From: a virus
Reading direction: 5' to 3' (one strand)
DNA length: 35,384 nt
IMG/VR virus record: IMGVR_UViG_3300032893_000195
Span: 1 to 35,384 of that record
Shown: piece after piece, positions 1 to 6,473 of the stretch
Layout of the letters: the number at the start of each line of letters is the position of its first letter
How positions within the stretch are numbered: the first letter of the stretch is position 1
Position numbers and translations under genes: made by a program
Notes under the pieces: model-generated
What the model was told of the DNA's origin: nothing
Database searches by the model: none
Seen by the model: only the letters and a program-made list of their open reading frames with translations

Positions 1-127
1 GGGTGAAAATGGCGCATTCCCCATACTGCAAACTTTTCGCACGGACTTGAGGCGCAACCGAAATCAAACCGTGGCGCACCGCTACGCCGGCAGATTTCGG
101 CAAGGGATGAGATCGCAAGGACGTTTG
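1..127. repeat. Left copy of the 127-bp terminal direct repeat (assembly overlap)
   Basis: Bases 1-127 are identical to 35258-35384. The repeat lies inside a coding sequence that reads in frame through the join, so it is most simply the overlap left when a circular molecule is assembled; 127 is a common assembler k-mer size. The circular unit would be 35,257 bp. Confidence 0.95.
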
Positions 128-266
128 CTTTTACGAAATAACAGCGCTCCGGAAGTGACTCCGGCTCCACGAGATCGATCACGACGCAGTGCCACCCGCG
201 GCGGGCAAACTCACGAGCCCAACCGAGCCGGCCACAAAACAAGTCAAGCATCCATCGATCGCTCAT
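1..266 (-). CDS. C5 cytosine methyltransferase-like protein, 5' part (continues across the circular join)
   Basis: This is the first 88 codons of a gene that continues at the right end of the window. The ATG at 266 overlaps the TGA of the gene upstream (263-265). Visible motifs are DLFCGRLGW at residues 8-16, matching the SAM-binding motif I (DLFxGxGG), and SSPCEKFA at 73-80, in the place of the catalytic PPCQxFS, with Cys76 as the presumed nucleophile. After the join, ENVR follows at 118-121, matching motif VI. The family methylates cytosine in duplex DNA. The changed motif IV (SSPC for PPC) and the short length compared with classical enzymes of 300 or more residues make activity uncertain; a modification-related or regulatory role is possible. 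See the 3' part for the apparent frameshift. Confidence 0.75.
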   Translation of the reverse strand, partial: MSDRWMLDLFCGRLGWAREFARRGWHCVVIDLVEPESLPERCYFVKANVLAISSLAEICRRSGAPRFDFGCASSPCEKFAVWGMRHFH

Positions 267-1054
267 AGGCTCCAAGCATCCTTATGCGCGGGTATCGAGT
301 CGAGCAGTGTCAGTGCCGGCTGTTGCGGTTTGCGATCCTCGGTCCGCGTCACATTGCAAGCCCACTGCAGGGCCTTGGTAAATTCGCGGCCGCGGGTGAG
401 TTGGCGCACGTCGTCGACGCGGTGCTCTGCCTGCAGGTAAGCCCGTACGGCGGCGAGGGTCTTGCCGTTCGTGGCGCAGATCTCCTCGAATTTGTTTACC
501 TGATGGTCGGTCACGAGCTGGGCCGCGGGGCGCTTCGGCGCCGGCGAGCTCGGGATCTCATCGAAGGATGCGCGGCCGAATTCCACCTCCTCGGCCGGCG
601 TCGGGGCGAATCCCGCCATGACCATGACCCATGCAAACACGTTGCGGAAAGCTTTCGCGATCGCCCTGGTTTGGGCCATAGAGCGGAGCTGAAAGCACGG
701 CAGCCCGGACCAATGCGGCTCAGCGAACATGCATACAGCCTCGGCGCCGCTGATGATCTGGCCAACGGCGTTGCGCACGTGGGCGACTGCTAGGAACCCG
801 GTGCACTCCTCGAGCTCCTGCGTCGAGGTGATCAGCGCGGTGCACTCGAAGCAGGCGCCGAGAAACTGCCACGTTTCCACGCGGGGGTATTGTTTTTCAT
901 CGATCGTGATCACCTGGCCGGGATTAGCTCGGGCGAATTTCTTCACCGCTCTGGCGGCGGTGCCGGCCTGGCGGAGCAAGTCGCGCTGATGGTTCTTGCG
1001 CGCCGCGGGGAGCTGCGCGGCCGGCGGATCTGGCATGGTGGGCACGGTGCTCAC
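263..1054 (-). CDS. Putative single-strand annealing or recombination-associated phage protein
   Basis: The GTG at 1054 is chosen because GGAGAGG lies just upstream; this gives 263 residues. The central region (about 60-170) carries the pattern YPRVETWQFLGA, then WSGLPCFQLRSMAQTRA, then a segment ending TPAEE. I remember this signature from a conserved family in phage early regions. The RSMAQTRAxxKA helix resembles the conserved helix of Rad52/ERF-type annealing proteins, so a role in annealing ssDNA during recombination or replication is inferred, not shown. The C-terminal third (TDHQVNKFEEIC onward) looks like a helical accessory region. It sits in an operon with the methyltransferase-like gene downstream (ATGA overlap) and an OB-like protein further upstream. 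Alternative: a nucleic-acid-binding protein of unknown role. Confidence 0.6.
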   Translation of the reverse strand: MSTVPTMPDPPAAQLPAARKNHQRDLLRQAGTAARAVKKFARANPGQVITIDEKQYPRVETWQFLGACFECTALITSTQELEECTGFLAVAHVRNAVGQIISGAEAVCMFAEPHWSGLPCFQLRSMAQTRAIAKAFRNVFAWVMVMAGFAPTPAEEVEFGRASFDEIPSSPAPKRPAAQLVTDHQVNKFEEICATNGKTLAAVRAYLQAEHRVDDVRQLTRGREFTKALQWACNVTRTEDRKPQQPALTLLDSIPAHKDAWSL

Positions 1055-1056
1055 TG

Positions 1057-1416
1057 TTAATCCTCTCCCTTGGCCGCGCGGATCGCTGCTCGAACCAATT
1101 CGACGGGCCAATGACAGCCTTCATCACCTACGAGCAGAAGTTTCTCCGCTTCCTCCATGTAGGACAGCGCGCCTTCGAGCGCGTAGAGCATATCCGGGGC
1201 CGATTTGATCAGTCGAGCATTTGCGCGCACTGCCTCGGGCGCAACTAAAGTTGCACCATCTCCGCCAAGCGAGACGATGCAAAATGCATTTCCGTTGACG
1301 ATTCCGTTTTTTCCGGGGTGAAGCAAGCACTCGATTGCATTCTTTCCGTAACACTCGTGTCCTTGGCGTTCTGAGATTGCCCACGGTCCTGGCGTGTGCT
1401 TTGCTGCGACGGTCAT
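1057..1416 (-). CDS. Phage conserved protein with HTPGPW motif
   Basis: The start at 1416 is set by an ATGA overlap with the HNH gene upstream (stop 1413-1415), giving 119 residues. The N-terminus reads AAKHTPGPWAI and the middle reads VRANARLIKSAPDMLYALE. From memory this pairing (HTPGPW plus ANARLIAAAPELL) marks a family common in early regions of phages and prophages, with no established function. The fold implied is a small beta domain followed by a helix. No catalytic motif or membrane segment is visible. Confidence 0.75.
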   Translation of the reverse strand: MTVAAKHTPGPWAISERQGHECYGKNAIECLLHPGKNGIVNGNAFCIVSLGGDGATLVAPEAVRANARLIKSAPDMLYALEGALSYMEEAEKLLLVGDEGCHWPVELVRAAIRAAKGED

Positions 1417-1829
1417 GCGGGATTCCTCCATGCCCACGAAACGCGCTCACGCTCGGCGTAAAGCTTTTTCAACAAGCCGGGCTCGTTCCGTTCTTCGGGC
1501 GAAATCCGAAAGGGTTTTGGTTTACCTATAGCGAGATGGGCTGTGCGTTTCTCTTTCAGCACGTGGAAGTCGCGCAAAAATTCCTCTTCGGTGCGCCACG
1601 CTTTCATCAAATTGCAGGACAGGCACGCCGGCACAATGTTGGCGATCGTGTCGGCTCCACCGCGGCAAAGTGGCGTCAGATGCTCCTTTACGGCGGTGTC
1701 AAAGCTTAGGGGCTCTTTGCAGTAGTGGCAGAAAAAACCGTGATCTTGTAATTTTTTCAGCCATGCGGCCGCGCGCAAAGGTTTCCTCTCGGGCTGTGGA
1801 TTTGTCGTGTGGATCGGAGCGTCTGTCAT
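1413..1829 (-). CDS. HNH endonuclease (1 of 3)
   Basis: The start at 1829 is preferred because AGGAG lies about 10 nt upstream; this gives 138 residues. The core is FFCHYCKEPL, then VKEHLTPLCRGGADTIANIVPACLSCNLMKA: two CxxC zinc knuckles around an H...N...H-like ββα-metal centre. That matches stand-alone HNH nucleases of phages, which nick or cut DNA, either in packaging or recombination or as homing enzymes. The charged tail (LKEKRTAHLAIGKPKP) could bind DNA. In tailed phages a small HNH often sits next to terminase genes; no terminase is present here. Confidence 0.85.
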   Translation of the reverse strand: MTDAPIHTTNPQPERKPLRAAAWLKKLQDHGFFCHYCKEPLSFDTAVKEHLTPLCRGGADTIANIVPACLSCNLMKAWRTEEEFLRDFHVLKEKRTAHLAIGKPKPFRISPEERNEPGLLKKLYAERERVSWAWRNPA

Positions 1830-1893
1830 CGTTTGGTGCTCCTGTGAATCGCCGTCAGTAGTTATTCGTGTGGAAATTGTGAAAAACAAAAAG

Positions 1894-2094
1894 TTAGGTC
1901 GAGGGCCACGCTTCGTGCATGAGTTCGCGGCGAAGTTTGCCCAGTCGCGCCGTCGGATCGGCTGCTTTCAGCTCTTGCGCGCGGCGCAACAAAGTCGAAA
2001 TTTCTCCCATCGTCAACTCGCCGACGCGCACCTGTTTCGAGTGCTGCAAACAATACTCGGTCACGGCTTGTTCGAAATATTTCGTATCGTCCAT
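1894..2094 (-). CDS. Small helical protein, unknown function
   Basis: 66 residues from the ATG at 2094, which has AAAGGA a few bases upstream; another ATG lies at 2100. The sequence is all-helical and charged (FEQAVTEYCLQHSKQ, then EISTLLRRAQELKAADP, then LGKLRRELMHEAW). It has no cysteine pair, membrane helix or recognised motif. It sits between the structured gap 2101-2186 and the HNH gene. A small DNA-binding or adaptor protein is possible but not shown. Confidence 0.55.
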   Translation of the reverse strand: MDDTKYFEQAVTEYCLQHSKQVRVGELTMGEISTLLRRAQELKAADPTARLGKLRRELMHEAWPST

Positions 2095-2114
2095 GGCCAT
2101 CCTTTAGGCGCTAC

Positions 2115-2174
2115 GGGGCGAGACTCGCGGCACGCGCTAGCAGCGTGAACAGTCCGTACAGCCTCGCCCCTTTT
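2115..2174. promoter_or_regulatory. Structured intergenic element (nested inverted repeats)
   Basis: GGGGCGAG at 2115-2122 pairs with CTCGCCCC at 2163-2170, and CACGC at 2131-2135 pairs with GCGTG at 2143-2147 around a 7-nt loop. On the plus strand the outer stem is followed by TTTT (2171-2174). On the transcribed minus strand the structure would lie in the leader between the genes ending at 2187 and starting at 2094. It may be an attenuator, an RNA-processing site or a small RNA; nothing in the sequence decides. Confidence 0.45.
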
Positions 2175-2186
2175 CGGTGGGGTAAC

Positions 2187-2618
2187 TTAGACTGCAATTT
2201 CTTCGTTGGCGTCGTCCTGGCCGTCTTCGCAATCTGACTCGCCGGGGAGAGCGGTGTTGAGCTGCTTGCGCTTCACGAGCTCAATGACCTTCACTTCGCG
2301 CTCGGACATGCGCTCGATCGCAGCAAAAACAGAATCCTTACTGCATGGGTTGAGCGCGTAGACGGCGCCCGGGCCGATAAAGCGCGTGCGGCCTTCAATT
2401 GAGCCGCGCGAGATTTTGGTGCCAACATCGGCAAGCTCGCCGTCTATCCACTGCGGTCGCGCGAGGGTTTCCTCGCGGGCAGGAAGGGAAGGCACCTCGA
2501 TGCGAAACAGGGCGCCCGTACCGAAATATTCTGTCGTGACGTACCCGGCTTCGCGAGAGTGGCCAAAGAGCTCGACTATCGCCCAACCTTCAAACGTTTT
2601 GGTTTGCTGTTGCTCCAT
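2187..2618 (-). CDS. Phage conserved protein of the GWAIVELFGH type
   Basis: 143 residues. The N-terminal half reads FEGWAIVELFGHSREAGYV, then ALFRIEVPSLP, then TRFIGPGAVYALNPCSKD. From memory this matches a widespread phage/prophage family of unknown function, predicted to be a compact beta domain. The C-terminal 45 residues are a charged extension ending in an acidic tail (ESDCEDGQDDANEE). It follows the one-helix protein at 2628-2774 and precedes the structured gap at 2101-2186. Nothing suggests an enzyme. Confidence 0.7.
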   Translation of the reverse strand: MEQQQTKTFEGWAIVELFGHSREAGYVTTEYFGTGALFRIEVPSLPAREETLARPQWIDGELADVGTKISRGSIEGRTRFIGPGAVYALNPCSKDSVFAAIERMSEREVKVIELVKRKQLNTALPGESDCEDGQDDANEEIAV

Positions 2619-2627
2619 GTGTGGTTT

Positions 2628-2774
2628 TTACCTTTCTCCGAATTTAAGCGCGATCAGAAACAAAGCTCCCAGCATGCCGGCGATCAGCCCGGCGCAGATC
2701 ACGATCGTCCACTTGGCGGCGTTCTCGATGTTGATGGGCACGGGTTCCTCGGGATGCTCTAGAAAAAGCTTCAT
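2628..2774 (-). CDS. Small one-helix membrane protein
   Basis: 48 residues, in the gap between two larger genes. A polar N-terminal half (FLEHPEEPVPINIENAAKW) precedes one clear hydrophobic helix of about 20 residues (TIVICAGLIAGMLGALFLIAL) and a basic-acidic end (KFGER). The positive-inside rule is only weakly informative. Position and shape suit a small holin-like, superinfection or membrane-remodelling protein, but no family is recognisable. The ribosome-binding site is weak. Confidence 0.5.
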   Translation of the reverse strand: MKLFLEHPEEPVPINIENAAKWTIVICAGLIAGMLGALFLIALKFGER

Positions 2775-2780
2775 CGTGTC

Positions 2781-3101
2781 TTACCGTTTGGTTTTTTCGG
2801 GTGGCTGCTCGAGCTCGCGCAAGGTCGAGGCGAGGGCCTGGGCTTCGTGATAGTCGAGGGGGATTATGTGGGCGAAAACTTTGCCGGCGCCGCGCCATTC
2901 CGTATAGCGCAAAAACATCGTGCCTTCGTGCTTGTGCTCGACTACCTCGAGCATGCGCATGGGCGTGTCGATCACGCGCGTGCAGCGGAAGTGCGCGGAA
3001 AGGATCTCGCTCACGCTGTTATTGCGGCGCTGCAGAGTTTCGAGCGCCTTGGTGGAAATATGCGCATTGCGCTCGAATTCGCGGGGCGAGGGGGCACTCA
3101 T
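2781..3101 (-). CDS. Hypothetical protein
   Basis: The start at 3101 is set by an ATGA overlap with the stop at 3098-3100, giving 106 residues (MSAPSPREFERN...). A helical N-terminal third (STKALETLQRRNNSVSEIL) is followed by an alternating beta-like stretch (RVIDTPMRMLEVVEHKHEGTM) and a helix rich in Ala and Glu near the end. I do not recognise the family. The tight coupling to the secreted protein upstream suggests co-expression rather than a shared function. Confidence 0.6.
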   Translation of the reverse strand: MSAPSPREFERNAHISTKALETLQRRNNSVSEILSAHFRCTRVIDTPMRMLEVVEHKHEGTMFLRYTEWRGAGKVFAHIIPLDYHEAQALASTLRELEQPPEKTKR

Positions 3102-3490
3102 CGGCACACCTCGAGATTGTTAATTGTGCCGTCGACGTGCACCACGGTGATGACTGCCAGCGGGGCGAACCATAAACGGTGCAGAGTGCCGTGCGTGTGC
3201 TTGCGCAACTGATGCGAGGCGAGGGCCGCGGCGAATACTCCGCCGGCCATGGCGGTGACCATCCGCGGCGCGGTGGGCCTGGCGCCGTACAAGTACGGGC
3301 TGCCGCCTTCGGTGGCGCAGTGCTTGCCGCGGCCGACCATGAGCGCGGTGGTGATGGTGTCGGCGGTGGTGGCGGCGACGGCGACGCCGGCCGCGGTCCA
3401 ATATGTGCGATCGGCGACCGGCGCCGATTCCTGACCCCAGCAGAGCGAGGCGCAAGCAAGCAGGATGAGTGCGAAAAAATAAGTTTTCAT
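3098..3490 (-). CDS. Secreted or periplasmic membrane protein with signal peptide
   Basis: The ATG at 3490 is chosen because it overlaps the stop of the upstream gene and starts a good signal peptide (MKTYFFALILLACASLCWG, cleavage before QES). The product is 130 residues. The mature part has two or three moderately hydrophobic stretches (YWTAAGVAVAATTADTITT; MVTAMAGGVFAAALASH; LWFAPLAVITVVHVDG) and two cysteines. Its plan (signal, W-containing linker, hydrophobic segments, late HVDGTINN) loosely resembles the late gene at 22674-23048, so the two may be distant relatives. An inner-membrane or periplasmic location is inferred; function unknown. Confidence 0.6.
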   Translation of the reverse strand: MKTYFFALILLACASLCWGQESAPVADRTYWTAAGVAVAATTADTITTALMVGRGKHCATEGGSPYLYGARPTAPRMVTAMAGGVFAAALASHQLRKHTHGTLHRLWFAPLAVITVVHVDGTINNLEVCR

Positions 3491-3642
3491 GCGCGCGGCA
3501 GTCTCCTTACAAGAATTCCGAATAGAGCACAGAGCGGGCACCACCAGTGCGGGTGATCGTGATTCAACTCGAGGCAGATAACGACGGCGACGGTGCCATA
3601 TAGAACGGCGAACGTGACAAGCGCCACGATGAGTGTGATCAT
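3487..3642 (-). CDS. Small membrane protein
   Basis: 51 residues, linked by ATGA overlaps on both sides (start 3642 over the stop of the OB-like gene, stop 3487-3489 over the start of the secreted protein), which strongly supports it. One N-terminal hydrophobic helix (MITLIVALVTFAVLYGTVAV) is followed by a His/Trp/Cys-rich segment (HDHPHWWCPLCALFG) that could bind metal or form a second short membrane segment. No family recognised. Confidence 0.65.
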   Translation of the reverse strand: MITLIVALVTFAVLYGTVAVVICLELNHDHPHWWCPLCALFGILVRRLPRA

Positions 3643-4109
3643 GCGCGGATCCCCACGACGTTGAGATAGTTTCCTTTTTTCACGATGTGCAGCGTGGCGC
3701 GGGCTTCCTTGCTGGCTTTGGCGAGGTAAGGGAAAAGCTTTTCATCGAAGCAGGAGGCGTCGCATTGTCCTTGGCCGGTGGGCGAGTCGAAAGCTACCTT
3801 CATGCGCGGCGATTTGTTTCCGGTCTTAAGATCCGCGCGCTCGGCTTTGAACACGTGCACGGCGACGGTGTAGCAGCCTTCCGGGTTGGGCAGTTCGTTA
3901 CCTTTCCGATCGCGAGCCCAGCGGTCCCGCGGTTCTGTGGGTTCAGAGGCAGGGCGGGCCGCCGGGCTCGGTTGCGGTAGGGGGAGCTGCGTTGCCGGCG
4001 GCGCGTCGAGCTGCACCGCGGCGTTTGTAAATTTATTTACGAGCATGGCGAGCGCGTCGGCCACCTGGCGGCGCTCGGCGTCGGTGATGGTGATGGTGTA
4101 GACGGTCAC
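3639..4109 (-). CDS. OB-fold-like protein, possible ssDNA-binding protein
   Basis: 156 residues, with an ATGA overlap to the gene upstream. A helical N-terminus (RRQVADALAMLVNKF) and a Pro/Ala-rich linker lead to a C-terminal beta domain from about residue 78: CYTVAVHVFKAERADLKTG, then KSPRMKVAFDSP, then KGNYLNVVGIRA. The closing 'GxYLNVVGIRA' strand and overall spacing resemble OB-fold single-strand-binding proteins of phages. This is recognition by shape; the identity could equally be an RNA- or RecT-associated accessory protein. Its place in the early operon with a putative annealing protein fits. Confidence 0.5.
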   Translation of the reverse strand: MTVYTITITDAERRQVADALAMLVNKFTNAAVQLDAPPATQLPLPQPSPAARPASEPTEPRDRWARDRKGNELPNPEGCYTVAVHVFKAERADLKTGNKSPRMKVAFDSPTGQGQCDASCFDEKLFPYLAKASKEARATLHIVKKGNYLNVVGIRA

Positions 4110-4324
4110 GAGCGGCGCTCCAATCCCTCGAGGGCCGAGGCGATGCGGTCGAGATTTTGTACTGTGTTGGATCTGAAAACTTGTCGGCCGTCGGGTGCAA
4201 TCACAGACTTAACGGCCTCGTTTAAGTCGGCAAGTTGTGCCGCGATCTCCTGCAGCCATCGGGCACACTCCCACTCGCCGGTGTCGCATTCAAATTTCGC
4301 GGCGCGGATCTGTTCGGCAGTCAA
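4106..4324 (-). CDS. Small coiled-coil-like protein
   Basis: 72 residues with ATGA overlaps at both ends. Almost entirely helical (WECARWLQEIAAQLADLNEAV; NLDRIASALEGLERRS), with heptad-like Leu/Ile spacing suggesting oligomerisation. No catalytic or metal site. Probably a small partner of a neighbouring protein; not recognised. Confidence 0.6.
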   Translation of the reverse strand: MTAEQIRAAKFECDTGEWECARWLQEIAAQLADLNEAVKSVIAPDGRQVFRSNTVQNLDRIASALEGLERRS

Positions 4325-4953
4325 GCGGTCCTCCTGGCGCGCGGATCGCGCACGCTCTGCACGGGTTTTTTGGGGGAGCTGGCGCCGAATACGGTTTCCG
4401 GCTTTAGCGTGCCGTCGGCGGTGTACCAGTCTGCGAATTCAGATCCGAGCCGGCGCTGCCGGTTGGCGAGGATTCTGGGCCAAACTTCCTCCGGCCGGCA
4501 ATTGAGCACGGCGCGCCATGCGAGCAGCATGGGTTCGGGATCTTCGCGATGGCAGTAGAGAGTAAGGCACCACGCGATGCGTAGATCGCTGCGATAGTGG
4601 GGATCTGCTTCTTTTTCCTCGGCGGCGTACAGATAGTGCAGGACGCGGCCGACGACGTGGGCGGCGCGCAGATCTTTCGGCTCCTGATTTTTTTGCGGCG
4701 GAAAACTACCATCGTCGGCGAGCGGATCCGAATCAGTGATGAGATTTTTTACAAAATCCGGAAATAGCGGGAGCTGCTCATTTTGTCGACAATAGGGCGG
4801 GAGCGGGAAGAGCAGCGCTGCGAGCAGTCCGACAATGACCCACGAGCACCGCTGCGCGGCTTTACATAATACCTGCAACATGAAGCGCTTACAGGCAAAA
4901 AAAGAACCGTCAAGCGAGGGCGCGAATTTGTTATCGGACACGGCGCCTATCAT
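4321..4953 (-). CDS. Hypothetical protein with one N-terminal hydrophobic segment
   Basis: 210 residues starting at an ATGA overlap with the HNH gene upstream. A hydrophobic stretch at about residues 38-54 (WVIVGLLAALLFPLPPY) follows a basic N-terminus and may be a membrane anchor. The C-terminal part (about 95-180) is helical: RAAHVVGRVLHYLYAAEEKE, then RIAWCLTLYCHREDPEPM, then EEVWPRILANRQRR. Several internal Met codons would remove the hydrophobic segment, so the true start is uncertain. Function unknown. Confidence 0.55.
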   Translation of the reverse strand: MIGAVSDNKFAPSLDGSFFACKRFMLQVLCKAAQRCSWVIVGLLAALLFPLPPYCRQNEQLPLFPDFVKNLITDSDPLADDGSFPPQKNQEPKDLRAAHVVGRVLHYLYAAEEKEADPHYRSDLRIAWCLTLYCHREDPEPMLLAWRAVLNCRPEEVWPRILANRQRRLGSEFADWYTADGTLKPETVFGASSPKKPVQSVRDPRARRTA

Positions 4954-5417
4954 GCGGTGACTCCCTCTTTCTGCGCGAGGACGCGAAGCCCGACGCGCAA
5001 AACGTTCTGCCAGCGAATCCCGAGTTTGTCCTGAAGCTTAACCAGCAAATTGTGATCGGCGAACGATAGGGAGACATGCACTCTTTCGTTGGATACCGAG
5101 CCGGCGGTTGTGTCCCAGTCGCCGGCGTGAGCTGCCGCGTGGCAACTGACGCAGAGATATTTGAGGTTGTCGATATCGTTGTAATCTTCAGTGTTGTCGA
5201 GGTGATGAACGTGTCCGGAATTCAGGCGAACGCCGCAGCTTTCGCATTTTCCTCCGGCTCGCTTTTTCACAAAATTGAAAATCTCCACCGAGGGCCGCGT
5301 GAGCTGCTGGGCTCGCTGGCGGCTCACGCCGAGGACCTTGCCGATCTCCTCATAAGTGAGTCCCTTGATTTTGAGCTCGATTGCTTGGGTGCGGGAGTTG
5401 AGATTCACGCGAAGCAT
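4950..5417 (-). CDS. HNH endonuclease with N-terminal helix-turn-helix (2 of 3)
   Basis: The ATG at 5417 is preferred over upstream starts because the recognisable protein begins there (155 residues). Residues about 20-40 (GLTYEEIGKVLGVSRQRAQQ) form a sigma-4/AsnC-like helix-turn-helix. The middle is an HNH core: CESCGVRLNSGHVHHLDN, then DIDNLKYLCVSCHAAAH, with two CxxC pairs and the HH metal motif. The C-terminal 50 residues are helical. This architecture fits a sequence-directed DNA-cutting enzyme, for instance a homing-type nuclease. It lies downstream of the palindrome at 5473-5494, which could control it. Confidence 0.8.
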   Translation of the reverse strand: MLRVNLNSRTQAIELKIKGLTYEEIGKVLGVSRQRAQQLTRPSVEIFNFVKKRAGGKCESCGVRLNSGHVHHLDNTEDYNDIDNLKYLCVSCHAAAHAGDWDTTAGSVSNERVHVSLSFADHNLLVKLQDKLGIRWQNVLRVGLRVLAQKEGVTA

Positions 5418-5472
5418 GTTGACAAAGGCTAGTGCGCCTGTCAAGGTTACTGCGCAAGCCCGCACGGGGCGC

Positions 5473-5494
5473 GGTTTCTACTTAAATAGAAACC
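5473..5494. promoter_or_regulatory. Perfect 8-bp inverted repeat, candidate operator
   Basis: GGTTTCTA (5473-5480) and TAGAAACC (5487-5494) flank CTTAAA, and another TTTCTA follows at 5499-5504. The element is AT-rich in a GC-rich genome and lies about 55 bp upstream of the HNH gene on the minus strand, just after the 49-residue gene. This fits an operator or promoter; a terminator is possible but there is no clear U-tract. Confidence 0.5.
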
Positions 5495-5538
5495 TAGATT
5501 TCTACAGATATGCACACGGGCATGCACCGAGAATGGTG

Positions 5539-5688
5539 CTACGCGGTTTTGGCGAGGGTGCGCTCGGGTTTGCGGCGCGCGAGGACGCGATCGACAAGAT
5601 CCGCGAGAGTCTCGCCGGCGGCGAGCTCGGCGACGATCCGCAACCGATCGTAGAGGGTGAGCTTTTGCGTTGTATCTGTTCGTTTCAC
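5539..5688 (-). CDS. Small helical protein, possible DNA-binding regulator
   Basis: A 49-residue reading frame starting at GTG 5688. It begins MKRTDTTQKLTLYDRLRIV and continues as two amphipathic helices (ELAAGETLADLVDRVLARRK), finishing with a basic tail. The frame stays open upstream to the previous gene's stop at 5836, with no ATG, so GTG is the only good start. Shape and the palindromes on both sides suggest a small regulator. The ribosome-binding site is weak, and the call rests on composition. Confidence 0.4.
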   Translation of the reverse strand: MKRTDTTQKLTLYDRLRIVAELAAGETLADLVDRVLARRKPERTLAKTA

Positions 5689-5736
5689 TGGCTTTATTGT
5701 TGCTCGTGTTGCAATGATTTGACGATAGGGTGAGTA

Positions 5737-5768
5737 CCGGAGGTAACCGTTACGAAAGTCACCTCCGG
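5737..5768. promoter_or_regulatory. 8-bp inverted repeat with inner palindrome
   Basis: CCGGAGGT (5737-5744) pairs with ACCTCCGG (5761-5768). Inside it, GTAAC-C-GTTAC (5743-5753) is a second palindrome that partly competes with the outer stem. It sits upstream of the 49-residue gene on the minus strand and contains AGGAGG-like cores on both strands, so it could also sequester a ribosome-binding site. Confidence 0.4.
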
Positions 5769-5835
5769 GCCCGCTCTGTTGAGTTTTGCCGTAAGGGAGT
5801 TTTTGCTCTCTTTGCCTCCTTTCGCGTGTGGGCGT

Positions 5836-6174
5836 TTATCGAAGGGCTTTCCAACCTTCGAACATCATCTGCAGCCCGGCGAGCGAGTGCAGTCGATCGA
5901 CGATCTCGAGCACGCCGGCCGACACCTGGCCGACGATGGCGCTCTCGCGTTCGTCATCGGAAAATTCTTCGTCGTCGCGCAGGAGTACGTCGCGCAAAAT
6001 ATCGCACGCGCGCAGAATCTCAGCGCTGGGCCTTGCGCTTCTGTCGGCAGGGTTTGCAGCGCTTGGGCGGGTTGGTGAATCCTTGCTGCCGATAAAATTC
6101 CTGCTCTCGCGCGGTCCACGTAAAGGATCGCTTGCAGTCGGCACAAGAGCGAGTTTGGTCTGCTGCGGTTTCAT
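5836..6174 (-). CDS. Acidic hypothetical protein, start uncertain
   Basis: The open frame from ATG 6174 gives 112 residues but overlaps the zinc-ribbon gene by 155 bp, so the real start may be further in; a TTG at 5997 would leave 53 residues. The part outside the overlap looks natural: an acidic helix (RDDEEFSDDERESAIVGQV), then GVLEIVDRLHSLAGLQMMF, then EGWKALR. No motif is recognised. The first 50 residues may be a shadow of the zinc-ribbon gene. Confidence 0.4.
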   Translation of the reverse strand: MKPQQTKLALVPTASDPLRGPRESRNFIGSKDSPTRPSAANPADRSARPSAEILRACDILRDVLLRDDEEFSDDERESAIVGQVSAGVLEIVDRLHSLAGLQMMFEGWKALR

Positions 6175-6199
6175 GGCTCACGGCTGCATTTCGTGTCAT
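6020..6199 (-). CDS. Zinc-ribbon protein (zf-trcl-like)
   Basis: 59 residues from ATG 6199; an in-frame TTG at 6262 would give 80. The signature CADCKRSFTWTAREQEFY, then GFTNPPKRCKPCR, contains two CxxC pairs around a conserved F(T/V)xTxxEQxFY segment. That matches the probable zinc-ribbon family (Pfam 'zf-trcl'), found in bacteria and phages with no fixed role. The basic tail (RQKRKAQR) suggests nucleic-acid contact. Confidence 0.75.
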   Translation of the reverse strand: MTRNAAVSHETAADQTRSCADCKRSFTWTAREQEFYRQQGFTNPPKRCKPCRQKRKAQR

Positions 6200-6248
6200 C
6201 TTGCTGGCTCTCGCTCTCGAAAGGTTCACTTTAAGAATGCGCTGAATC

Positions 6249-6473
6249 CTATATCGTTTCAACGATTTTCTTGCACTTCTCGCACATGGCCTTATACGCG
6301 CGCTGTCCGTTCGCGAGGATCACGCGCACGGAAAAATACCGGCTCGAGCCGCATTCGCAGATGCGATCACCTAGCACGCCGGGCACAAAATCGAGATTCA
6401 TCACCTCCACCTGCTCGCCGCTCCACGTCGTGAATCGCGGATACATATGCTCCTGGCCTGGTAGCAGAATCAA
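6249..6473 (-). CDS. Small zinc-ribbon protein
   Basis: 74 residues, with an ATGA overlap to the 470-residue gene upstream. CECGSSRYFSVRVILANG followed by AMCEKCKKIVE gives a CxC...CxxC metal site typical of rubredoxin-like or zinc-ribbon knuckles. It probably acts with nucleic acid or with its large neighbour, to which it is translationally coupled. Confidence 0.65.
   Translation of the reverse strand: MILLPGQEHMYPRFTTWSGEQVEVMNLDFVPGVLGDRICECGSSRYFSVRVILANGQRAYKAMCEKCKKIVETI

Noticed and set aside
1-127. Biological direct terminal repeat of a linear phage
   Set aside because: The repeat is exactly 127 bp, lies inside a coding frame that reads through the join, and fits assembler k-mer overlap of a circular molecule.
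2115-2170. tRNA or tRNA-like gene
   Set aside because: The acceptor-like and anticodon-like stems exist, but there is no T arm, no U before the anticodon position and the length is too short.
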